Part shown: positions 1-6,774 of the stretch, piece after piece | Position numbering within the stretch: the stretch's first letter is position 1 | Layout: the number at the start of each line of letters is the position of its first letter | Source: Lachnospira sp. UBA4346 | Lineage (GTDB): Bacteria > Bacillota > Clostridia > Lachnospirales > Lachnospiraceae | Reading direction: 5' to 3' | Assembly (NCBI GenBank): GCA_002394205.1 | Contig: DGTC01000046.1 | Coordinates: forward strand, 4,599-68,598 | DNA length: 64,000 bases | Translations under genes and position numbers: made by a program | The notes under the pieces: model-generated | Told to the model about the DNA's origin: nothing | Databases searched by the model: none | What the model saw: only the letters and a program-made list of their open reading frames with translations

Positions 1-197
1 TCAATCACTTCATCCAATACATCATTGATAGAATCATAGTGTAGATAAAATGTCGCTCTTGAAATCTCTGCTTTTTCACAGAGAGCCTTCACACTGATTT
101 TCTCGAAAGTTGTCTCTTTCTCTAATTCAATAAAAGCATCCTTGATTGCGTTAATTGTATATAAGGTTCTTCGATCTGTTTTACGTTCTCTTGCCAT
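1..197 (-). CDS. TetR/AcrR family regulator, N-terminal part (runs off window start)
   Basis: The reverse strand reads from ATG at 197 into about 65 residues and continues beyond base 1. The start follows a strong AGGAGG-type site (GAAATTAGGAGG). The fragment contains a TetR-type helix-turn-helix: residues about 33-55 include FEKISVKALCEKAEISRATF followed by YLHYDS, the typical TetR recognition region. TetR proteins are dimeric repressors that bind palindromes near their own promoter. The gene is divergent from the sirtuin at 379, and an imperfect palindrome lies between them (231-250). The ligand domain is outside the window, so the effector cannot be guessed. The family is confident; the target is inferred. 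Confidence 0.85.
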   Translation of the reverse strand, partial: MARERKTDRRTLYTINAIKDAFIELEKETTFEKISVKALCEKAEISRATFYLHYDSINDVLDEVI

Positions 198-230
198 CTT
201 ACTATAGCCTCCTAATTTCAAAAAGTCTCT

Positions 231-250
231 GACAGATTTTAGAAACTGTC
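231..250. promoter_or_regulatory. Candidate TetR operator palindrome
   Basis: GACAGATTTTAGAAACTGTC is a 20-base imperfect inverted repeat (GACAG...CTGTC ends, 16 of 20 positions symmetric). It sits 34 bases upstream of the TetR start and about 130 bases upstream of the sirtuin start, as expected for an autoregulated divergent pair. The role is inferred from position and symmetry only. Confidence 0.4.
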
Positions 251-378
251 TATAAACTTACAGCTTTTCAAATTTTGTCATTGTGATTTCCATTCAATTT
301 GTATATGTTGTTATTATACAGTATGTCAATAAATATTCTTATTGTCAATAAAAAATTAATGTTTAAAGGAGACAAACC

Positions 379-1341
379 ATGAGTTTATATGAAGATTTAG
401 TAAACCACACACAAATGAATTATTCCAGCCGATACGATCTGTATTCTATTGGAGAGACTGTCTATGCACTCAGTGAAAAAGAGCCACTTCCTTATGATGA
501 ACAGATTAAGGTACTTGCTGAGAAAATTAAGGAAGCCGACTGCGTGATTGTTGGTGGGGCATCCGGATTATCAGCTGCCGGTGGCGGTGACTTCTATTAT
601 GAAGACAATGCTTCTTATCGTAAGTACTTTGGAAAATATGCAGAAAAATATGGATTTAAGGGTGCTTTCGCCGGTTCTTTCTATCGTTATTCAGATCCAG
701 CCGAGAAATGGGGATACCTGGCAACGTTTCTTCATACCACCCAGACTGCTGAAGTGAGAAAGCCTTATTTAGATTTGGATACGTTGTTAAAAGGTAAAGA
801 TTTCTTCATCTTAACAACAAATCAAGACACTCAGTTTGTAAAATTGTACCCAGAAGAAAAAGTAGCAGAGATTCAGGGAGATCACAGATTCTTCCAGTGT
901 AGCCGCCAGTGTACAGATGATACCTGGGATGCCGTAGAACCCGTCAAAGAAATGATGGAGGCAATGGGTGATAACACTGCCATTCCGACTGATATGATTC
1001 CACGTTGTCCACACTGTGGTGCGGAAGCCTTTCCATGGGTTCGTGGATATGGTAACTTCTTGCAAGGAACAAAATATGAGGAGCAGTATGACAAGATTTC
1101 TGATTATATCCAAACACATAAGGACAAGAAGATTCTCTTCCTTGAGCTTGGTGTAGGAAGAATGACCCCTATGTTCATTCAGGAGCCTTTCTGGGAATTA
1201 ACAAGAGCGCTTCCTGATTCTTTCTATATCGGGGTGAACGATAAGTATGACTATCTCCCAGAGGGGATTGAGAATCGTGGTATGACTATTGTCTGTGACA
1301 TTGCAAAGGTGCTGGAAGATACGGTAAAAGCATCCAAATAA
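379..1341 (+). CDS. Class M (SirTM-like) Sir2 family protein, probable ADP-ribosyltransferase
   Basis: 320 residues; start chosen at ATG 379 after AAAGGA. The Rossmann NAD-binding region appears as VIVGGASGLSAAGG (residues about 56-69). TTNQD (about 146-150) matches the sirtuin NxD segment. Where classical sirtuins carry catalytic His (ELHG), this protein has EIQGD (about residue 164), the His-to-Gln change known for SirTM enzymes, which transfer ADP-ribose to proteins rather than deacetylate. Two Cys pairs (CSRQC and CPHC) form the expected zinc site. SirTM genes usually sit with a macrodomain hydrolase, a GcvH-like carrier and a lipoate ligase; none of these is in the window, so this copy appears orphaned. 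A TetR regulator is divergent upstream. Confidence 0.82.
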   Translation: MSLYEDLVNHTQMNYSSRYDLYSIGETVYALSEKEPLPYDEQIKVLAEKIKEADCVIVGGASGLSAAGGGDFYYEDNASYRKYFGKYAEKYGFKGAFAGSFYRYSDPAEKWGYLATFLHTTQTAEVRKPYLDLDTLLKGKDFFILTTNQDTQFVKLYPEEKVAEIQGDHRFFQCSRQCTDDTWDAVEPVKEMMEAMGDNTAIPTDMIPRCPHCGAEAFPWVRGYGNFLQGTKYEEQYDKISDYIQTHKDKKILFLELGVGRMTPMFIQEPFWELTRALPDSFYIGVNDKYDYLPEGIENRGMTIVCDIAKVLEDTVKASK

Positions 1342-1359
1342 TTTTTGGCCATAAAATGA

Positions 1360-1386
1360 GGCGATGTGATTTATTTTCACACCGCC
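1360..1386. terminator. Hairpin after the sirtuin gene
   Basis: GGCG-A-TGTGA and TCACA-C-CGCC form a stem around a short T-rich loop, 19 bases after the sirtuin stop and just before the end of the opposing hydrolase fragment at 1394. There is no clear T-run, so it may be a weak bidirectional terminator. Confidence 0.4.
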
Positions 1387-1393
1387 TTACTGA

Positions 1394-1798
1394 TTATTCT
1401 AATATATGCTTGATGATGTCACGTTCAATTACATCCGATTCCTTTCCACCAAACATATGTCCTGCACCTTTCAATGTATATAGCTCTGCATCCGGGAAAT
1501 AATCAATCGCTTTTTCAGAGTAACTAATAGGAGCCATGCCATCTCTGGTTCCATGATAGATAATCACATGACCGTCATATTTTTTCATTTCATTATATAG
1601 GTCATAGCTTTCCGCATCTGTCATATATTTTTCGGAAATCATCATATTTCCAAACTGAGCTGACCCTTGAAAATCCCCATACATCTTTCTAAAATCAATG
1701 ATGACGTATGCTGGACATAGTAAAAACATTCCCTTTATTTCATCTTTATGATTAATGCCTACCATTGTAGAAACAAAAGAATCTCTATTAACAGACAC
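1394..1798 (-). pseudogene. Alpha/beta hydrolase, C-terminal fragment
   Basis: The readable part matches the second half of an alpha/beta hydrolase. It has a stretch like FVSTMVGINHKDEIKGM followed by FLLCPAYVIID, which in intact enzymes lies just after the nucleophile motif GxSxGG. Later come the Asp region (IIYHGTRDGMAPISYS) and the catalytic His region (LKGAGHMFGG). The nucleophile motif and everything before it are missing, and no ribosome binding site precedes the first Met. The 5' end collides near 1780 with an opposing fragment of another gene. The most economical reading is a deletion that removed the front of this gene. Activity is not expected. Confidence 0.6.
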
Positions 1799-2003
1799 TA
1801 TCTCTGATGAACAGCTTTATTTAATCAAATATCATTCCTATGGTACAATTCAGATGACCATCGAATGGCTACTGAACCCACATAAAATGTCAGCTACAGA
1901 TTTTGCTCACATGCAATTTCTTGCCATGCCGGATTTTCTAAAACAAGCATACCTATCCATGTATAAAAAATCAGGGGTACATTCCATACTCCTGATTTCT
2001 TAA
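1785..2003 (+). pseudogene. Possible TetR regulator C-terminal fragment
   Basis: About 70 residues read in the forward frame to the stop at 2003. The segment YHSYGTIQMTIEWLLNPHK followed by MSATDFAHMQFL resembles the last helices of TetR-type ligand domains, in which a tyrosine/glycine helix precedes a conserved Trp and a short acidic helix. It has no DNA-binding domain, no ribosome binding site and no sensible start. It begins where the opposing hydrolase fragment loses homology. The family call rests on sequence feel and is tentative; the truncated state is clearer. Confidence 0.4.
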
Positions 2004-2043
2004 TTTATTTTCAATTATTAACTATAAATTTAAAATTATACGG

Positions 2044-2688
2044 TTATAGTAATTGTTTTCCCAGTTCAAACGCTTTTTCACAATCAATCGGGAATTGCTG
2101 GTCTCGGTATGCTCGTTTTTCTTCCTCATCAAATGTCTCGCAAATATACTTTGAATAATCATCAAACTGATAAGTATTGAATGAATGTAACACTTCCGGC
2201 TTTGAAAAATACCGTTCCAGATTCATTTCATACAGTCCCACATACTGCTGATAATTTCCTGCAATCATATTCTCCTCTGTATCATTCATCGTATAAATGC
2301 AGGCTGTTTTCATTTTGTTCTCTACAAGATTTGGATACCCTTCCTTATAAAGCATATAAGGGAAGAACAATCTCTCATAAAAAGAATGCAGTTGCCCGGT
2401 GATGGAGCTGTAGTATATTGGCGATCCAAAAATCACAGCATCAGCGGTTGCTAATTTCTCAAGTACTGGCTGCAAATCATCTTTGATTGCACACTTTCTT
2501 AGACTAATCTCATCCTTACGTTTGCAGGCAAAACAACTTTTACAGCCTGTATAATTCAAGGTATAGATGTCAATTCGCTCCGTTTCTGCTTCTGGATGAG
2601 CCGCCTTTACACCTTCCAAAGCCTTATCTAAAAGTGTGGCTGTATTTTTATTTCTTCTCGGACTTCCGTTAATCGCATATACTTTCAT
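2044..2688 (-). CDS. Flavodoxin-fold NAD(P)H-dependent FMN reductase / iron-sulfur flavoprotein-like
   Basis: 214 residues from ATG 2688, which follows GGAGAAACAG; a longer reading to 2745 has no ribosome site. The N-terminal VYAINGSPRRNKNTATLL is the FMN phosphate-binding loop of the flavodoxin_2 family. GCKSCFACKRK plus a further Cys about 10 residues on resembles the cysteine cluster of iron-sulfur flavoproteins, and AVIFGSPIYYSSITGQL is the second FMN contact. Such proteins reduce flavins or quinone-like and disulfide substrates in the cytoplasm. It is the last gene of a four-gene leftward cluster (DUF606 transporter, SDR, nitroreductase, this gene) divergent from a LysR regulator. Its true substrate is unknown. 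Confidence 0.8.
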   Translation of the reverse strand: MKVYAINGSPRRNKNTATLLDKALEGVKAAHPEAETERIDIYTLNYTGCKSCFACKRKDEISLRKCAIKDDLQPVLEKLATADAVIFGSPIYYSSITGQLHSFYERLFFPYMLYKEGYPNLVENKMKTACIYTMNDTEENMIAGNYQQYVGLYEMNLERYFSKPEVLHSFNTYQFDDYSKYICETFDEEEKRAYRDQQFPIDCEKAFELGKQLL

Positions 2689-2740
2689 CTGTTTCTCCTG
2701 TAATACTTTTTCGTATCTATTCAGTACCTTCATAGATACG

Positions 2741-2789
2741 GGCACAAATTCATTCCAAATTCGCTTTCAGCGAATGGAATTTGTGCTTT
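2741..2789. repeat. Inverted repeat between reductase and nitroreductase
   Basis: GCACAAATTC... and ...GGAATTTGTGC with inner AATTCGCT/AGCGAA arms form an imperfect stem-loop in the 165-base gap. It has no T-run. It could be a processing or attenuation hairpin within the leftward operon. Confidence 0.4.
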
Positions 2790-2853
2790 GAATCATGTTC
2801 TTACGGTCTCCGCAGTAAATGCTCCGACCTGTTCTGAATAGTTACACTTTTTC

Positions 2854-3390
2854 TTAAAATGATCCATAATGAACCAAGCTCATATCAAGATCATCTTCTG
2901 TGTATGGTGCTTTTATCTCTGCCTTCTCTCCGATGGCAACAAGATTTAATACCGTATAGCCATCTGGCACACCAAGCAGTTTACGAATCTCTTCATCGGA
3001 ACTTTTATGATTGCCTGTACGGTTTCTGATATGAACCCAGCAAGCTCCTAAGCCGTATTGTTCTGCTGCAAGAAGCACATAGGCAGAAGCGATTGCGCCA
3101 TCCTCAATCCAAAACTCGCTCTGTCTTTTATCTTTCGTCTTTACCATTGTTACGACAACCGTATCTGCTCCACTTACCTGAGAGCCACCAAGACTCTTAC
3201 ATTCACCAACCTGTCGGATTACCTCAGAATCCCGCACCACAACAAATTCTACTGCTTTATGCCCAAATGAAGTAGGTGCTGTCAGAGCTACTTTCATGAT
3301 TTCCTCAATGATGGCATCATCAATTCTGGTATTCTTATATCTACGAACAGAACGTCTTTGCAAGGTAAGCTCTAATAATTTGTTTTCCAT
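2854..3390 (-). CDS. Nitroreductase family protein
   Basis: 178 residues. The N-terminal LQRRSVRRYKNTRID is the classical FMN phosphate-binding segment of nitroreductases. ALTAPTSFGHKAVEFVVV follows, and near the C-terminus KLLGVPDGYTVLNLVAIGEK closes the FMN site. These homodimeric cytoplasmic enzymes use NAD(P)H to reduce nitroaromatics, quinones or flavins. The length is at the short end of the family. It lies 23 bases downstream of the SDR gene on the same strand, so co-transcription is very likely. The physiological substrate cannot be told from sequence. Confidence 0.88.
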   Translation of the reverse strand: MENKLLELTLQRRSVRRYKNTRIDDAIIEEIMKVALTAPTSFGHKAVEFVVVRDSEVIRQVGECKSLGGSQVSGADTVVVTMVKTKDKRQSEFWIEDGAIASAYVLLAAEQYGLGACWVHIRNRTGNHKSSDEEIRKLLGVPDGYTVLNLVAIGEKAEIKAPYTEDDLDMSLVHYGSF

Positions 3391-3413
3391 GCTATGTCTC
3401 CAATATAGAAATT

Positions 3414-4064
3414 TTATTTATATACAACTTCCACATCCGAGCGTTTGCTATAAAGCTCCCAATACTTCTCTGCAATCATACCCGGATCATAATGAGTTCC
3501 CTCTGCGATATTGCCCATGATTGTAACAACACCGGTAAAGATACCCTTATCCTTTAATTCCTGATTAAGTGCAAATGCAAGTCCACGAAGAGCTGCTTTA
3601 TCAATCGATACACATGTGTACTCTGCCATAGGATAAAGTGCAAGTCCTCCACCAGTAAAGAGGATGGTTCCCTCTCCCTGTTCAAGCTGTGCCGGGATAA
3701 CTTCTCTTGCACAGAATAATGCACTTGCTACATCTACCTGATAATGCTCCATCAAATCTTCTGCGGTAAGCTCTGTAGGAGTTCCGGCTGTGAGAATTGC
3801 TGCGTTATATGCCAGTACATCAACCACACCAAACTGATCTTTTACCCAGTCAAAGGCAGCCTTTAGGGAATCTGTATTAGAAGCATCTGCTGATTTTGTA
3901 TATACCTCAAATCCCTGTGCCTCAAATTCCGTCTTATACTGTGCCAGATTTTCCTCATTTCTAGCCATAAGAACAACTCTGAAATCATTCTCTGCAAACT
4001 TCTTAGCGATATGGTTTCCCATACCTTTTCCTGCGCCTACTACTACGATTGTTTTCTTGCTCAT
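3414..4064 (-). CDS. SDR family NAD(P)-dependent oxidoreductase, atypical active site
   Basis: 216 residues. The cofactor loop VVGAGKGMGNHIA (residues about 7-19) and the LMARNEENLAQY strand mark a classical short-chain dehydrogenase fold. The usual NNAG is YNAAI. The usual YxxxK is not intact: the stretch EYTCVSIDKAALRGLA keeps the Lys, but the residue four before it is Val, with a Tyr seven before. This variant recurs in some SDR subfamilies of unknown reaction, so activity may differ or use another donor. The gene lies between the DUF606 transporter and the nitroreductase in a tight leftward operon. Function beyond oxidoreductase is unassigned. Confidence 0.82.
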   Translation of the reverse strand: MSKKTIVVVGAGKGMGNHIAKKFAENDFRVVLMARNEENLAQYKTEFEAQGFEVYTKSADASNTDSLKAAFDWVKDQFGVVDVLAYNAAILTAGTPTELTAEDLMEHYQVDVASALFCAREVIPAQLEQGEGTILFTGGGLALYPMAEYTCVSIDKAALRGLAFALNQELKDKGIFTGVVTIMGNIAEGTHYDPGMIAEKYWELYSKRSDVEVVYK

Positions 4065-4093
4065 CCTTCAATTCCTCCATAAATTCTTTATTT

Positions 4094-5038
4094 TTAGACC
4101 AGCTTAATCAAAGCTGCTCCAGCTATCATAAGGATAATTCCTATAATTTTCTTTCTATTTACCGGCTTCTTCTCGCAACCTAAAATTCCAAAGTAATCGA
4201 TAAGAAGTCCTCCAAGCGTCGCTCCCATTAGAAGCACAATAACCGTAGTTCCTACTCCGATTGCACCTGCTAGAGATACATTTGCAAGGATATATATTCC
4301 ACCAAGTACGCCACCAGACCACATCCAGGCAGATGTTTTTCTATCCGACTTGTTCTTTGGAAGCTGTGATCCATTTTTCACTCTTACTACGATACAAACG
4401 AGTAATAAGAACGTGATTCCGACCATGTATGACACAATGGATGCCTTGATTGGTGAACCAACTACCTTTCCCAGTCTTCCATTGAAAGCCGCCTGCGCTG
4501 CGGTAATCATTCCCGCCAGTACGCCAAATACTCTCCATAGCCATACACTTACACCAGAAGATATTTCTTTTTTGCTTCTTACATCTGTTTCATTGTTACT
4601 CTTAGCAATGGATACTGTAATTACTCCAATTACCACCAATGCTGCACCGATGACTCTGCTTACTATCAGCGAAACTTTTGCTGCCTGAAAAAGCCCAAAC
4701 GTATCAATGATTAGTCCCATCCATATCTGTCCCATAACCGGAAGTATGACTGTTTGTACTCCATCAAGCTTTGAAATTAGGAGTATATTTCCAGTCAGAA
4801 AAATAACTCCACAGATTCCTCCAAACCAAATCCAGATTGGCTCCTTTGCGATTTCTGCAAAAGGAATCACATCGTTTTCACCTGTAAATGGCAGAAGAAT
4901 CAATAAAAATAAAAGTGCTATTACAAAGGAAACGAATGACGCATAATAGGGCGATCCGATTCTTTTCCTAAGTTGCCCGTTAATTCCAGTCTGCACCGGA
5001 AGAACCAATCCGGCCATTACGCCTAATAATAACTGCAT
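4094..5038 (-). CDS. DMT superfamily transporter, two DUF606 (YdcZ-like) repeats
   Basis: 314 residues with about ten hydrophobic segments. Two homologous halves are visible: residues 1-145 start GVMAGLVLPVQTGINGQL, and residues about 165-314 start VFGVLAGMITAAQAAFNGRL. The pattern 'G...Q...NG.L' followed by 'GSP..AS.VSF' is the DUF606 signature. Proteins of this type are inner-membrane carriers or exporters of small molecules. It is the first gene of the leftward cluster and divergent from LysR at 5136, so it may export or import the substrate of the reductases downstream. That link is inference. Confidence 0.82.
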   Translation of the reverse strand: MQLLLGVMAGLVLPVQTGINGQLRKRIGSPYYASFVSFVIALLFLLILLPFTGENDVIPFAEIAKEPIWIWFGGICGVIFLTGNILLISKLDGVQTVILPVMGQIWMGLIIDTFGLFQAAKVSLIVSRVIGAALVVIGVITVSIAKSNNETDVRSKKEISSGVSVWLWRVFGVLAGMITAAQAAFNGRLGKVVGSPIKASIVSYMVGITFLLLVCIVVRVKNGSQLPKNKSDRKTSAWMWSGGVLGGIYILANVSLAGAIGVGTTVIVLLMGATLGGLLIDYFGILGCEKKPVNRKKIIGIILMIAGAALIKLV

Positions 5039-5085
5039 ATCAACTCATCTCTTTTCTATTTCTTGTCTGAAATCCAATTATATGA

Positions 5086-5099
5086 TAAACTTGTTTATA
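5086..5099. promoter_or_regulatory. Candidate LysR-binding palindrome
   Basis: ATAAAC-TT-GTTTAT is a perfect 6+6 inverted repeat, containing a T-N11-A type spacing. It lies in the 97-base space between the divergent DUF606 operon (start 5038) and the LysR gene (start 5136), the usual place for a LysR operator. Confidence 0.5.
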
Positions 5100-5135
5100 A
5101 CTCTAATGCATATTTATTAATGAGGAGATAACCAA

Positions 5136-6002
5136 ATGATTATGTTAAACCATAACTTACATATATTTATGAGCGTGGCAGAAAAAGGCAGTATCACTGA
5201 AACTGCCAATGAACTGTATATCTCTCAGCCGGCTGTCAGCAAAGCAATTAAGAACCTTGAGGATGAATTGAATCTAAAATTGTTTCATCGAGATAAGAGA
5301 AAGGGACTGATTCTAACAGATGTAGGACACGAAATCTTGTTACAAGCCAGACAGATGGCTGATTTGGAAAATCGTATGTATCAGACTGCTTTTCGTTCCA
5401 ACAACTTCATCGGAGGAAAAGTAAGAATTGCCGCAGTTCCTATCGTAACAAACTTCTGTCTGGCTAAAGTTCTCTATGCCTTTCGACAGAAATATCCATA
5501 TGTCACAGTTGAACTTACCGAAGGAAGTGCTTCTTATATTAAAAAAGCAGTAGAAGAACACCAGGTTGATTTTGGTATTTCCTACTCGCCTTTTGGAAAT
5601 CTCGATCATGAAGTTATTTATGAAGATTACATGATTGCCGTATCTAAAGAATCTTTGCCTGAGAACACGATAATTGATTTATCGGAAAAACCGAAACAAT
5701 TTATTCTATGTCAGTCTGGCAAAGAAGTTACGCTTGCGAATCTTGATACCAACGCTGCTTTCCTTGCAAAAAGCACAGTTGTGGAACATGCCGGAACCGT
5801 CATCGCATTGGCTGAAGAAAAGAATGGAATCGGAATCGTATCAAAGCTACTTGCTGATATCACACCTAATTCATTATATCAATATCCAATTCAGCCAGCG
5901 ATCCATTCTGAGATTGGAATCATTGCACATGACATCAGCGATCTGACTCCTGTTGCAACTGAATTAAAAAGAATGGTTATTGATTTTTCCAAAAATACGT
6001 AG
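5136..6002 (+). CDS. LysR family transcriptional regulator
   Basis: 288 residues; ATG 5136 follows GAGGAG at normal distance (an alternative ATG lies two codons on). The N-terminal winged helix-turn-helix is clear: FMSVAEKGSITETANELY then ISQPAVSKAIKNLEDELN and LKLFHR (residues about 10-55). The remaining 200 residues form the periplasmic-binding-protein-like effector domain. LysR proteins commonly activate a divergent operon in response to a small ligand. Here that is the DUF606-SDR-nitroreductase-flavoprotein cluster, with a palindrome at 5086-5099 between them. The ligand is unknown. Confidence 0.92.
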   Translation: MIMLNHNLHIFMSVAEKGSITETANELYISQPAVSKAIKNLEDELNLKLFHRDKRKGLILTDVGHEILLQARQMADLENRMYQTAFRSNNFIGGKVRIAAVPIVTNFCLAKVLYAFRQKYPYVTVELTEGSASYIKKAVEEHQVDFGISYSPFGNLDHEVIYEDYMIAVSKESLPENTIIDLSEKPKQFILCQSGKEVTLANLDTNAAFLAKSTVVEHAGTVIALAEEKNGIGIVSKLLADITPNSLYQYPIQPAIHSEIGIIAHDISDLTPVATELKRMVIDFSKNT

Positions 6003-6144
6003 TATTTTGATACAACTGCTTCATTTTAATTTCTAATAAATTTATCATCCGATGATGCATCTGTAGTGTCTGAGACGTATCTCTCAACCCTTATATGAAG
6101 ATCATACTTATCTCTGAGACTTGCTATCGATCAATTCTCTCATC

Positions 6145-6164
6145 GGGTGGCATTTTTGCCACCC
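6145..6164. repeat. Perfect inverted repeat
   Basis: GGGTGGCA-TTTT-TGCCACCC is a perfect 8-bp stem with a four-base loop. It has no following T-run on either strand within a few bases. It lies 143 bases after the LysR stop and next to the tRNA terminator. Confidence 0.6.
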
Positions 6165-6167
6165 AAA

Positions 6168-6205
6168 ATGAAAAATGCGATAACGACTTTCTTCATCGTT
6201 ACCGC
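6168..6205 (-). terminator. Intrinsic terminator of the tRNA-Arg transcript
   Basis: On the reverse strand GCGGTAACGA and TCGTTATCGC pair (one G-T) around a short loop and are followed by ATTTTTCATTTT. It starts 11 bases after the 3' end of tRNA-Arg. Confidence 0.75.
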
Positions 6206-6215
6206 AAAAAACGAA

Positions 6216-6287
6216 TATCCCCAGTAGGAATCGAACCTACAACTGCCCCTTAGGAGGGGGCTGTTATATCCATTTAACTATGGAGAC
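6216..6287 (-). tRNA. tRNA-Arg, anticodon CCT
   Basis: The 72-base reverse-strand sequence folds as a full cloverleaf. The acceptor stem GTCTCCA pairs with TGGGGAT, with discriminator A. The D stem is GTTA/TAAC. The anticodon stem is GCCCC/GGGGC with loop CTCCTAA, giving anticodon CCT. The T stem is GTAGG/CCTAC with loop TTCGATT. CCA is not encoded, so the CCA-adding enzyme at 27066-28322 would be needed. It reads the AGG codon. A degenerate second copy of the same gene lies about 100 bases upstream in its transcript direction. Confidence 0.92.
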
Positions 6288-6392
6288 AAATGCTGTATTT
6301 ACGGGCTTTTCAGCCTTTCATACTCAGCAATCAAATTTATGAAAACGATCATTTTTCATGATCCGTCTCATCTTATAGTTGTCATAGATTTT

Positions 6393-6507
6393 GCAGTTCT
6401 ATTGCTTGAATCGAACTACAACTTCTGACCATTTCCTAGTAAATGGTGTTAACCATTGTTCTCCCTTAGGAGGACCCCGTTCGTTATATCCATTTAACTA
6501 AAGGTGC
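6393..6507 (-). pseudogene. Degenerate tRNA-Arg(CCT)-like duplicate with hairpin insertion
   Basis: The reverse strand repeats the D-arm region of tRNA-Arg (TTTAGTTAAATGGATATAAC) and the CTCCTAAGGG anticodon-loop core, and has a T-loop-like TTCGATT. Its anticodon stem is broken. About 45 extra bases with a hairpin (ACCATTT/AAATGGT) separate the anticodon and T arms, and acceptor pairing is poor. The bases just upstream of both copies also match (TAAATA...CATTTG), so this is a diverged duplication including flank. A functional tRNA is unlikely. Confidence 0.6.
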
Positions 6508-6706
6508 AAATGGCATATTTATTATCTGTAAAAAGATAAAGATATGCGTATGCAGATATATTATATTCCACACACGCATACGATTGTAGCATATTCCTAA
6601 CCCATAATCAAGTTCCAGAAGTAGGATATTGGCATAACACCATTAATAATCAATATACTTTTGAAACTGTTGTGTATCATATGCTTCCCAACCATTTTAA
6701 AGCAAA

Positions 6707-6747
6707 ATACCACATCCAGAAAGCACTTCACCTCCCGGATGTGGTAT
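6707..6747 (-). terminator. Terminator of the chemotaxis receptor gene
   Basis: ATACCACATCC and GGATGTGGTAT form an 11-bp stem on the reverse strand, followed by TTTGCTTT. It begins 28 bases beyond the receptor stop. Confidence 0.8.
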
Positions 6748-6774
6748 CTGTATGTAATCTATTTCAATTACAAA

